A DNA stretch of 64,000 nucleotides, taken from contig JAAZMR010000052.1 of the NCBI GenBank assembly GCA_012798695.1, positions 42,719-106,718 on the forward strand. The letters run 5' to 3'. The notes beneath the pieces were generated by a model. The model searched no databases. It was not told the DNA's origin and saw nothing but the letters and a program-made list of their open reading frames with translations. Both the position numbers and the translations under genes were made by a program. Shown one piece after another: positions 45,167-52,550 of this stretch (positions within the stretch are counted from its first letter, which is position 1; the number at the start of each line of letters is the position of its first letter). Origin of the DNA: Bacillota bacterium (GTDB taxonomy: Bacteria; Bacillota; Limnochordia; DTU087).

Positions 45167-45439
45167 CTACCGATCTAGATCGAGCTCGCGCAGGTAACGG
45201 GCTTCATCTTCCATGGTGCTCAGATCTACAATGATCAGATCGTGGCCAATCTTTTTAATTCCGTGAAAGGGAATCACTAAGGTGCGACGCCTAAAAAACG
45301 TCCCCCGATTGGGTACAATGAGAGAATGAATCACTCCGGTTTCCGTATCGATTACCAAATCCGTCTCATTGATAATCCCCAGCCGAGCCCCCTCGTCGAT
45401 CGAGATGATTTCTTTTCCCGCTAGATCGCTAAACCGCAT
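45167..45439 (-). CDS. ymxH: YlmC/YmxH-family sporulation protein (PRC-barrel)
   Basis: PRC-barrel protein of 90 residues: MRFSDLAGKEIISIDEGARLG, VIDTETGVIHSLIVPN, and the FHGIKKIGHDLIIVD strand. The family is expressed in sporulation in several spore-formers, but its function is not known. In B. subtilis ymxH lies between mlpA and dpaA; here it has the same relative position, with the beta-barrel gene and dUTPase on one side and dapB/dpaA on the other. A YlmC name is also used for related genes. Confidence 0.9.
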   Translation of the reverse strand: MRFSDLAGKEIISIDEGARLGIINETDLVIDTETGVIHSLIVPNRGTFFRRRTLVIPFHGIKKIGHDLIIVDLSTMEDEARYLRELDLDR

Positions 45440-45456
45440 AGTGCATAGCCCCCCAA

Positions 45457-46911
45457 CTAGAAATACCGTCCCACCCTGATATTCATTTGCGGTTTCTTAC
45501 CCCATGACCAATCCAGCCGACCTTGATCCGGCTTCCCCCAGCTGATTTCCCAATACCCTTTCTCCATCTTATGCTGCAGTGCCAAGTATGTATAAGCTTC
45601 TCCCGGTCGTTTCTTATATACCGCTTGCCCTTGCCATTCGGCCTGTTTCTGCCATCTAGACTGCAACCCTTGCATGTGGATGGCTGTTCTCCACCATCCC
45701 TCAGCAGGATCCCACCTCACGTCAGCCCTAACTAAGGCATGTAAAGAGAATCTGCTGTAGAGTTGCGGGCTGCTAGTCCCACCAAATCGCCCGCCAATTT
45801 GCAGGCGGTTGGGGATCCAATTAGTTTCCCACACTATCTTCGAATGCTTGAGTTGTGTTCCCGCCTCCCAGGCCAGCCCTATACGGTAGCTAAACTTTTC
45901 TTTCCGGCGCCGGTATGTCACGTCTAATTCTGACATGGACTCTGTGGACAAGACATATCCCGGCAGCTCAGTCGGTATTTGTGCCACCTCTGCTATGGGT
46001 GTATCATGTCGCACTGTAAGTCTGAGGGATTCGTCTCTGTGCCTGCTTCTAGTCACTCGAGCCCGCACCCCTTGACGCCCCCCACCGGGCGAATCGCCAT
46101 CTCCTGTAGCTAGAATAAATCCAGGGTTAGTACGATAGACATCTGCTGACCAATTCAGGTCCCACAGCCGGCCTTCAGCCCCGGACAAGATCCCAAATCC
46201 TTGTATATCACGGCTGAATGTTTTCCTTACATCAACTCCACTCAAGACAGCTATCTGAGTGAAAGCCCTAAAGCTTTCCATCACATGCCATGTACCCATC
46301 AGAGAATGGGTTTGACGGGCGGTTCGGGTAGCATAGGCCCCTGTTTGCGGAAAGTGCCACTGCCAGTCACTATCATGGGAAAGATAGATATAGCGATACT
46401 TCCCCAACTTACCCGGCATGCCGAGAGACATATCCAATAGCAGTAGTGGACCATTATCACCGATATTGTCGATTTGATCTAACCAAAGCCCCCGCAGAGA
46501 AGCAGGGCCTACTGTACCTCTTAGCTCTAAGCCGCCGGCTCCATCAGCCCGACGAACAGATGAGAGCAATCTCATCGGATCTAGGGTGCTGCGAAAACCC
46601 ATGTCATGGAAAATCCGCAGCTCGCACTGGGCAGGCTTGAGTATTAACTCCCCCTTTTGAAGAGAAAGGCCATCCCCTTTGTTTTTGCTCCATCTCAACC
46701 CCAACTCAACCGGTACTTTTAGCTGGCCTGGTTGACCTTGCCAACCAAGGCTGTGCAATAGCTCCATGCTGGAGTCTCCTTGCCTATTCTCATCACCGAC
46801 CCACTCAATCTCTAACTCTGTCCAACCTCTAGCCAGAGTGAGCGGGACCCGGGCAGCACCAAGTGAAATCAAGGCACTCACTAGCAGAACAGCGAAGAGA
46901 GAAAATCTCAC
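45457..46911 (-). CDS. Putative secreted beta-barrel protein (outer-membrane-like)
   Basis: Not a family I recognise. The product of about 484 residues has a clear signal peptide (VRFSLFAVLLVSALISLGAA), then only short alternating, aromatic-rich strands with polar turns, e.g. YRYIYLSHDSDWQWHF, KFSYRIGLAWEAGTQL, YTYLALQHKM, YWEISWGKPDQGRLDWSWG, and ends in MNIRVGRYF with a terminal Phe. This pattern and the C-terminal aromatic residue are those of outer-membrane beta-barrels. The GTG start at 46909-46911 has AAGGAG eight bases upstream. No other outer-membrane gene is in the window, so a spore-coat or surface beta-protein remains possible. Confidence 0.55.
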   Translation of the reverse strand: MRFSLFAVLLVSALISLGAARVPLTLARGWTELEIEWVGDENRQGDSSMELLHSLGWQGQPGQLKVPVELGLRWSKNKGDGLSLQKGELILKPAQCELRIFHDMGFRSTLDPMRLLSSVRRADGAGGLELRGTVGPASLRGLWLDQIDNIGDNGPLLLLDMSLGMPGKLGKYRYIYLSHDSDWQWHFPQTGAYATRTARQTHSLMGTWHVMESFRAFTQIAVLSGVDVRKTFSRDIQGFGILSGAEGRLWDLNWSADVYRTNPGFILATGDGDSPGGGRQGVRARVTRSRHRDESLRLTVRHDTPIAEVAQIPTELPGYVLSTESMSELDVTYRRRKEKFSYRIGLAWEAGTQLKHSKIVWETNWIPNRLQIGGRFGGTSSPQLYSRFSLHALVRADVRWDPAEGWWRTAIHMQGLQSRWQKQAEWQGQAVYKKRPGEAYTYLALQHKMEKGYWEISWGKPDQGRLDWSWGKKPQMNIRVGRYF

Positions 46912-46942
46912 CGGCACAACTCCTTTCCGGCCGGCAGAACAC

Positions 46943-46995
46943 AAAAGCCCGATGCGGCTGGTAGAGACTTGTAGTCTCCATACCACATCGGGCCA
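46943..46995 (-). terminator. Long-stem terminator after the dUTPase gene
   Basis: GCCCGATG/CATCGGGC outer stem, then TGGTA/TACCA, then GAGACT/AGTCTC with a three-base loop: 19 base pairs broken only by one internal loop (46947-46993). On the minus strand TTTTGTGTT follows. It ends the pepR-dUTPase transcript 60 bp after the stop and lies directly before the beta-barrel gene. Confidence 0.78.
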
Positions 46996-47051
46996 TTCTG
47001 GGTAGAATAACTAATTATATTATCCCACTGCTGCCGTGTTTTGGCAAGCTG

Positions 47052-47432
47052 TTATTTCCCTAGGTCCCGGACAGCATACCCTTCCTTTTCTGAAAGTCCG
47101 TCTTGTCTGCGAAAGTTCTCCTTGTTCTTGTCGAGATAGGCTAGGTAGATATCTTCCGCGCTAAACCCGGCTTTCAGGCACATACTGACAAAAAAATGCA
47201 GGATATCAACCAATTCTTCTTTCACTGATTCAGTATCTATAGGCTTAGGATTCTTCCACCATTTGAAGTTCACCTCAGCCAAAAGCTCACCGAGCTCTGA
47301 TACTATCGCCAATACCTCGCGCTGAATCCAAGTCTCGATATCACCTTCCAGATTCCGCCTGTGAGCGAGTTCGTCATCAAAAGCAGCCTGTAGTGCAAAT
47401 ATATGATCTAGTTTGTCCATGTTCTGCGCCAT
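47052..47432 (-). CDS. Dimeric dUTPase-like / all-alpha NTP pyrophosphatase
   Basis: All-alpha NTP-PPase of about 126 residues matching the dimeric dUTPase group: LDHIFALQAAFDDELAHRRN, then the metal-binding helices EVLAIVSELGELLAEVNFKWWKNPKP and ESVKEELVDILHFFVSMCLKAG (E-x-x-E and E-x-x-D). It would hydrolyse dUTP to dUMP and PPi, limiting uracil in DNA and supplying thymidylate synthesis. Start uncertain: ATG at 47432 or 47420, since the longer frame runs into pepR. It directly follows pepR. Confidence 0.8.
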   Translation of the reverse strand: MAQNMDKLDHIFALQAAFDDELAHRRNLEGDIETWIQREVLAIVSELGELLAEVNFKWWKNPKPIDTESVKEELVDILHFFVSMCLKAGFSAEDIYLAYLDKNKENFRRQDGLSEKEGYAVRDLGK

Positions 47433-47436
47433 CCCC

Positions 47437-48699
47437 CTATCCCGCTGTCCCCAGATCACCAATCTCCATCAAGTCCGTTTGGTTGGACGGACCTACTACT
47501 GACAGCGAAAAAGGCGTATCGGCGAAAAGCCTATAGCCAACTCGCTTGATATCATCTGGTCCAACGGCTTCAATCCTGGCCACCAATTCCTCTGGTGTCA
47601 GCATCGGCTCATCATACAATTCAGCTCTAGCCAAGCGATTCATTCGGATGGCCAGATTCTCCAAGCCGAGTAGTAGACTGCCTTTGAGCTGTTCTTTAGC
47701 CCTATCTAGTTCTTCCTGGTTTAGCCCTTGGGCAGCCACCCGCTCACACTCTTTCTTAATCAACTCAATTACACGGACGGCATTACCAGGGCTAGTACCA
47801 GCATATACCACCAGTGTACCTACATCTTCATAACAGAAATGATAGGAATAGGTCGAGTAGACTAGCCCTTTGTCCTCCCGCAGGCTCTGAAATAACCGTG
47901 AACTCATGCCGCCTCCCAAGGCCGTATCCAAGACATGCAGTACATACTTGTCTTCATCTTTGCGCGAAAGCCCGGGAACCCCCAAACAAATGTGAATCTG
48001 CTCAGTATCTTTCAGTTTCACAGTCTCACCATAGCCTCCTGGGGCCGGGGCACATTGTCTTACCGGTGAGGGGCCGGCCAAACCCGAGAAGTATTCGACA
48101 ACCTGGCCTACCACCTGATCATGATCGAGATTCCCCACACCTGATATAACCAGATGCGCGGGCACATAATGTTGGGCTGCATAATCGAGCAAATCTTCTC
48201 TCTGAAAGGATTGGACACTCTCCGGTGTGCCTAGGATGCCTCTACCCAACGGGTGGGGATATAATAAGTTCCTCGCCAAGCCTTCGTGGGCTAGTTCGTC
48301 AGGTGAATCTTCATGCATTCGGATTTCTTCCAGGATAACGCCTTTTTCCTTTTCTAGCTCTTGCTCGTCAAAGGCCGAATTTCTCAGCATATCCGCCAGA
48401 ACATCGATTAATAGAGTCTGATGTTGATCGGGCACTTTGCCATAGTAGCAGGTATGTTCCTTGCCGGTAAAGGCATTCAGTTGGCCGCCGGTGGTGTCTA
48501 TGGCCTCTGCAATCTCTCGAGCAGAGCGGCGTTTCGTACCCTTAAACATCATGTGTTCGATCATATGGGATATACCTAGCTGGTGAGCCTCTTCATTGCG
48601 GGAACCCGCCTTCAGCCAGAAACCGATAGTGACCGAACGCACATAGGGAATGGACTCGGTCACTATCCTAACCCCATTGTTCAGCATCGTCTTCTGCAA
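47437..48699 (-). CDS. mlpA: M16-family zinc protease (MlpA/YmxG)
   Basis: Processing-peptidase-like metalloprotease of 420 residues. The inverted zinc motif HMIEHMMFKGT (HxxEH) lies near residue 45-50, with the distal Glu in EEIRMHEDSPDELAHEGL; AFTGKEHTCYYGKV and the C-terminal GGGMSSRLFQSLREDKGLVYSTYSYH complete the two M16 domains. In Bacillus the homologue MlpA (YmxG) lies between ylxY and ymxH. Cytoplasmic; substrates unknown. Confidence 0.93.
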   Translation of the reverse strand: MQKTMLNNGVRIVTESIPYVRSVTIGFWLKAGSRNEEAHQLGISHMIEHMMFKGTKRRSAREIAEAIDTTGGQLNAFTGKEHTCYYGKVPDQHQTLLIDVLADMLRNSAFDEQELEKEKGVILEEIRMHEDSPDELAHEGLARNLLYPHPLGRGILGTPESVQSFQREDLLDYAAQHYVPAHLVISGVGNLDHDQVVGQVVEYFSGLAGPSPVRQCAPAPGGYGETVKLKDTEQIHICLGVPGLSRKDEDKYVLHVLDTALGGGMSSRLFQSLREDKGLVYSTYSYHFCYEDVGTLVVYAGTSPGNAVRVIELIKKECERVAAQGLNQEELDRAKEQLKGSLLLGLENLAIRMNRLARAELYDEPMLTPEELVARIEAVGPDDIKRVGYRLFADTPFSLSVVGPSNQTDLMEIGDLGTAG

Positions 48700-48852
48700 T
48701 CACTATTCCCCCTTGCCGCCACTATATCGCCGCGGGTATTTACTGTCAAATGTGGTTAAAACCTTTCCTGGAGAATACCGGGAACCTCCGGTATAATGAC
48801 CAATGTAGCGGCTGGTGACCTTGTATTCTTACATCCTGGAAAGGAGGCCACC

Positions 48853-50130
48853 ATGTCACAAACTTTAGTCGTTGTCTTACTAAGCCTGATGCTCTTTATT
48901 TCCAACCTATTTGGAGGAACCGCGGATTTTGCCGCGCCCGGAAAGCGGGTACCTAACCAGGAGCAAACATACACTGTCCCTGGCCGCATCCGCAATGCAC
49001 CAGTTACGTTGTATGACAGTCCCAGTACCGAAAGCCAGAAGATAGCCACGGGACAGCCGAGTACATCTGTATCTCTCCTGGCCGAAAGCGGTGATTGGTA
49101 CAAAGTCCAACTGCCGGATGGCACCACTGGATGGGTCCTAAAGATCCTCATTAGCACTTCCGGTAACACAGGCCTCTTGGCAAAAGAGGTCTATGGTTAC
49201 TTCGTCCAAAATACCAATCTTCCTTCCCATCCATCGTTAGCCGCCAATTCTGCGTACATGACCGGTATCACTCCCTGGGCCTTTAGCCTGGATGCTCAAG
49301 GGAATGTAATTGAGCAAATGGAACCAACTGCCTTGGCTAGTGCCCTAGAGTTTGCTGGAAAGCGGCATCTGAAGACACTGGCTCTGATCAGCAATTATGA
49401 TAAACGTACAGAGAGCTTTAATGGAGCACTGGCGCATAGCCTTCTCCAAAATCTTGCTAATCGGCGGCGAGCCGTTGATAAGATCTACAATACCGCTGTT
49501 AGCTGGGGGATAAGTGGCATTAATGTGGATTTTGAACATGTATACCCTTCCGATCGGGAATACTTTTCGCAGTTTCTCCGGGAGCTAAGTGCCCGACTAA
49601 GACCAGCTGGAATCATGATCACTGCAGCCATACCGGCTAAGACCGCAGATAACCCTTCATCCAGTTGGTCTGGAGCCTTCGACTATAAGGCCATTGGCGA
49701 AGCAGTGGACAGAGTAATGCTCATGGCGTATGACCAGCACTATGCCGGTGGTGCACCAGGACCCATTGCTTCCATAGGCTGGGTGGACCGAGTGTTACAG
49801 TTTGCTGTTTCACAGATCCCCAGGGAAAAGCTAATCTTGGGTATTGCGGGCTATGGCTACAGCTGGCGGACTGCTGGACAAGCTCATTCGGTAACCTACC
49901 AGAAAGCAATTGAGCTGGCAGCACAAGGCAGTGGCATTCAATGGGATGCCACCCACAAAGCACCATTTGCTTTATACAATGGACGGGAGATGTGGTTTGA
50001 GAACGCAGCCAGTATTAGCTGCAAGCTCGATTTGGTCATCAATCACAACATCCGAGGTATCGCCTTATGGCGGTTGGGGCAAGAGGATCCTCAAATGTGG
50101 CAGGTAGTCGCCAGTAAACTGTCGGGTTAA
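48853..50130 (+). CDS. Secreted GH18 hydrolase with SH3 domain
   Basis: Exported glycosidase of 425 residues: signal peptide (TLVVVLLSLMLFISNLFGG), a bacterial SH3 domain at about 41-101 (VTLYDSPSTESQKIA, GDWYKVQLPDGTTGWVL), then a GH18 catalytic barrel. The active-site strand reads GINVDFEHV with Asp226 and Glu228, matching the SleL/YaaH/YdhD group of spore-cortex and peptidoglycan hydrolases. AYDQHYAGGAPGPIASIGWVDRVLQFAV and the C-terminal IRGIALWRLGQEDP are typical. GGAGG stands seven bases before the ATG at 48853. It is the only plus-strand gene inside the otherwise minus-strand spore block. Confidence 0.88.
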   Translation: MSQTLVVVLLSLMLFISNLFGGTADFAAPGKRVPNQEQTYTVPGRIRNAPVTLYDSPSTESQKIATGQPSTSVSLLAESGDWYKVQLPDGTTGWVLKILISTSGNTGLLAKEVYGYFVQNTNLPSHPSLAANSAYMTGITPWAFSLDAQGNVIEQMEPTALASALEFAGKRHLKTLALISNYDKRTESFNGALAHSLLQNLANRRRAVDKIYNTAVSWGISGINVDFEHVYPSDREYFSQFLRELSARLRPAGIMITAAIPAKTADNPSSSWSGAFDYKAIGEAVDRVMLMAYDQHYAGGAPGPIASIGWVDRVLQFAVSQIPREKLILGIAGYGYSWRTAGQAHSVTYQKAIELAAQGSGIQWDATHKAPFALYNGREMWFENAASISCKLDLVINHNIRGIALWRLGQEDPQMWQVVASKLSG

Positions 50131-50198
50131 GAGAAGTAAAGCTCGGCAACATCAGATCGAGTTCTTGACAGCCATAGACAGTTTGTCCAGAGTAATCT

Positions 50199-51029
50199 CT
50201 ATGGCGACGGGTTCGACTCTTCTACCTCGACAGCCCTGCCGGAGTCTTGACCTTCCATTGCTTCTAGCAGCTCTCCTACCGGCAGCAGTTGATAGCCTTG
50301 ACGGCGGAGTCCTTCAATGATCTTGGGAAGGGCTCTTACTGTATTGGGTTTGGGATGCATCAGCACAATGCTACCATTCTGGGCCTTATTCATCACTCGC
50401 GCGATGGTGGTTTCGACACTAGGCTCTTGCCAGTCAATCGTATCGATGCTCCACATAATCGTCCTATAGCCCAGACTTCTAGCAGTTGCCGCCACCCGCC
50501 GATCTACTTCTCCATAGGGAGGAGCAAACAAAGGTGAAGGACTTTCGATGATGGTTGCCAGCAGATTATGATTATCTAGAATTAGCATGGTCAAATCCCA
50601 ATCAGATAACTTTGTCGGATGTTCATGCCTCATGCCGTGATTAGCCACTTCATGTCCTTCCCCAGCCATCTGTTGTACAAGTTCAGGGTACTGCTTAGCC
50701 CAACGGCCGGTAACGAAGAAGGTAACCTTGACATTGTGCCCTTGTAGTACGCTTAACATGTTGGGAAGCACTTCTTGGCCCCAGTCTACATTCACCGTCA
50801 GACTCAAGAAAGGCTTGCTCGGGTCCCCCTGATAGATGGGATCTATGCTGATGTCACCCAGTCCCATCACATCAATATTGCTTCGCCAATAGGGCAAAGT
50901 CACGGCAAACGCCAGAGAAACCAGCCAGATGAAGACCAGTATGCCTACTCCGAGGTGTTGCCCTAGCTGTCTGATACTGACACAAACAACCCAGAAACCG
51001 TCATACCGCTCTTTCCTGCTCATCCACAA
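50199..51029 (-). CDS. ylxY: YlxY-type polysaccharide deacetylase-like protein
   Basis: Carbohydrate esterase 4 fold, 276 residues, with an N-terminal membrane anchor (VGILVFIWLVSLAFAVTLP). The first CE4 motif, TFDDG in active enzymes, reads TVNVDWG, so the catalytic base Asp is Asn; the metal His pair NHGMRHEHP, APPYGEVD, SIDTIDW and GSIVLMHPKPNT are kept. This set is usual for the YlxY group, which sits upstream of mlpA in Bacillus. It may be catalytically altered or act on a different bond. Downstream of a PdaB-like paralogue with a nine-base gap. Confidence 0.87.
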   Translation of the reverse strand: MWMSRKERYDGFWVVCVSIRQLGQHLGVGILVFIWLVSLAFAVTLPYWRSNIDVMGLGDISIDPIYQGDPSKPFLSLTVNVDWGQEVLPNMLSVLQGHNVKVTFFVTGRWAKQYPELVQQMAGEGHEVANHGMRHEHPTKLSDWDLTMLILDNHNLLATIIESPSPLFAPPYGEVDRRVAATARSLGYRTIMWSIDTIDWQEPSVETTIARVMNKAQNGSIVLMHPKPNTVRALPKIIEGLRRQGYQLLPVGELLEAMEGQDSGRAVEVEESNPSP

Positions 51030-51038
51030 TGCCCCTCC

Positions 51039-51848
51039 TTAATGGGCGCTGATAGTTCTCGTCCGAATCGGAGGCAGCTTCAATGGGCGCTGGGTGCCCG
51101 AGTGCCTCTCGATATAATAGTTGTCTCGATAGATCAACTCGGAGATAGGGACAATTTCGAATCCGCGCTGCTTCAGCTCCGGCAAGAACCTAGCCACTGC
51201 CTCAGCTGTATGCTTGCCATTATTATGCATTAGAACAATTTCACCCGGTCCTGCCTGACTCAAGATTCGATCAACTATGAATCCTGCACTGACGTCCTTC
51301 CAATCAAGGGAGTCAATACTCCACTGAATGGTATAATACCCAAGCTCTTTAGCCACCTCAATCACCTTATTGCTATATTCACCAAACGGTGGGCGAAACA
51401 GGAAAGGATCAGTGCCAGTGATGGCCTTAATATTACTATGATTGCGTTCCAATTCCTGACGAATAGAAGCAGGGCTGAGATTATTCAGATGTGGATGGGA
51501 GTAAGTGTGATTGCCGATCTCATGACCGGCTGCAGCGATTTTCCTAACATAGTCCGGATATTTCTCTACCCAATAGCCTCCCAAGAAAAATGTGGTTTTC
51601 ACATTGTTCTGCTCTAAGATGTGAAGCAGTTCATCAGTATGATCTGTCCCCCACATGGCGTCAAATGAAATCGACATTTGCTGCTTGGGAATTTCCACCC
51701 GATAGATCGGGACCAGCCTCGATGCAATCATGCGAGAGACCGTCGTAATGGCTTGTTCCGAAAGCCAGTGAACTACTGTAAACACGACAAAAGCCACGAT
51801 CACTAAGAGCAACTTCCCTACTGGACCCCTTAGGTCAATCAGCCGCAT
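51039..51848 (-). CDS. PdaB-like polysaccharide deacetylase
   Basis: Membrane-anchored CE4 protein of 269 residues (N-terminal helix LLLVIVAFVVFTVVHWL). The first motif is SFDAMWGTD, the FDxxWG form of the PdaB branch, which keeps the catalytic Asp. The metal motif NHTYSHPHLN, RPPFGEYS, SIDSLDWKD and IVLMHNNGKHT are all present. PdaB is a sporulation protein needed to keep spores intact. With ylxY it forms a two-gene unit. Specificity (cortex peptidoglycan or other polymer) is not known. Confidence 0.87.
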   Translation of the reverse strand: MRLIDLRGPVGKLLLVIVAFVVFTVVHWLSEQAITTVSRMIASRLVPIYRVEIPKQQMSISFDAMWGTDHTDELLHILEQNNVKTTFFLGGYWVEKYPDYVRKIAAAGHEIGNHTYSHPHLNNLSPASIRQELERNHSNIKAITGTDPFLFRPPFGEYSNKVIEVAKELGYYTIQWSIDSLDWKDVSAGFIVDRILSQAGPGEIVLMHNNGKHTAEAVARFLPELKQRGFEIVPISELIYRDNYYIERHSGTQRPLKLPPIRTRTISAH

Positions 51849-51970
51849 GACCCTATCCCCCTTTTGTTGCCCATCAATATCTCTACTGTGGCATTCTATT
51901 CATCCTCAAGCAGGTATAGAAGGGGCTTCTTTCCACCCATCGGCTCAACAGACATGCTGGGCACACACAG

Positions 51971-52003
51971 GAAAGGCAGCCCCATTTGCGGGGGCTGCCT
52001 TGA
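51971..52003 (-). terminator. Terminator after hsp20
   Basis: AAGGCAGCCCC and GGGGCTGCCTT make an 11-bp stem around a short loop (51973-52001), followed by TCC on the minus strand. It lies about 25 bp past the hsp20 stop. Confidence 0.8.
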
Positions 52004-52027
52004 TTGGCTCTCCTTCAGCTGTATGGC

Positions 52028-52450
52028 CTATTGAATATCGATGTGCCTACCATTCTGCTTGCCAGGCTCCTTCTTATCAATGGTAACTGATAGGATCCCA
52101 TCTCTGTATTCAGCCTTAGCCCGTTCAGGCTTTACCTCTACCGGTAAGGGGATCGCCCTGGAGAAACTTCCATAATGGCGTTCAGAACGGTAGATGTGCT
52201 CATCTTTGAACTCCTCGCTCTGTTTGAACTGGCCCGCCAGCCTCACAGTATGCTCATCTACATACAGCTGCAGGTCCTGTTTATCAACTCCAGGGATCTC
52301 TGCTCTGACGATCACTTCAGACTCTGTCTGGTATATGTCCACCCGAGGCAATTTCCACTCACCCCAATATGGGAATGGACCGCGTTCAAACAGATCCATC
52401 ATTTCCCTACTTAGATCCCGTAGGGGACGCCATGGCATGAGGCTCATCAT
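52028..52450 (-). CDS. Small heat-shock protein (Hsp20/alpha-crystallin)
   Basis: ATP-independent holdase chaperone of about 140 residues. The alpha-crystallin domain spans about 35-130: PRVDIYQTESEVIVRAEIPGVDKQDLQLYVDEHTVRLAG, YRSERHYGSFSRAIPLPVEV, and AEYRDGILSVTIDKKEPG. The N-terminal arm MPWRPLRDLSREMMDLFER is normal. ATG at 52448-52450 with GGAGGTG upstream; a hairpin abuts this ribosome site. Single gene with its own terminator. Confidence 0.94.
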   Translation of the reverse strand: MMSLMPWRPLRDLSREMMDLFERGPFPYWGEWKLPRVDIYQTESEVIVRAEIPGVDKQDLQLYVDEHTVRLAGQFKQSEEFKDEHIYRSERHYGSFSRAIPLPVEVKPERAKAEYRDGILSVTIDKKEPGKQNGRHIDIQ

Positions 52451-52453
52451 CCT

Positions 52454-52479
52454 CACCTCCTCCAGCTTTCAGCTGGAGA
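52454..52479 (-). promoter_or_regulatory. Hairpin next to the hsp20 ribosome site (possible RNA thermometer)
   Basis: CTCCAGCT-GAA-AGCTGGAG (52460-52478, minus strand) is a perfect 8-bp stem with a GAA loop whose last bases GGAG run into the GAGGTG ribosome site, five bases before the ATG. Folding could block ribosome entry until heat melts it, as in small heat-shock genes with thermometers. The stem is GC-rich, so it may instead be a simple mRNA stabiliser. Confidence 0.35.
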
Positions 52480-52550
52480 ATAGTATGTCCACGACAAAAC
52501 CCGGCTATGTCAGTTCCCCTAAGCCCTATCACCTTCAGACCCTTGCATCA

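Noticed and set aside
44588..45178. Plus-strand frame of 196 residues opposite the GSP17M-like gene
   Set aside because: Proline/serine-rich mirror of the Ala/Gly-rich gene, no ribosome site or family.
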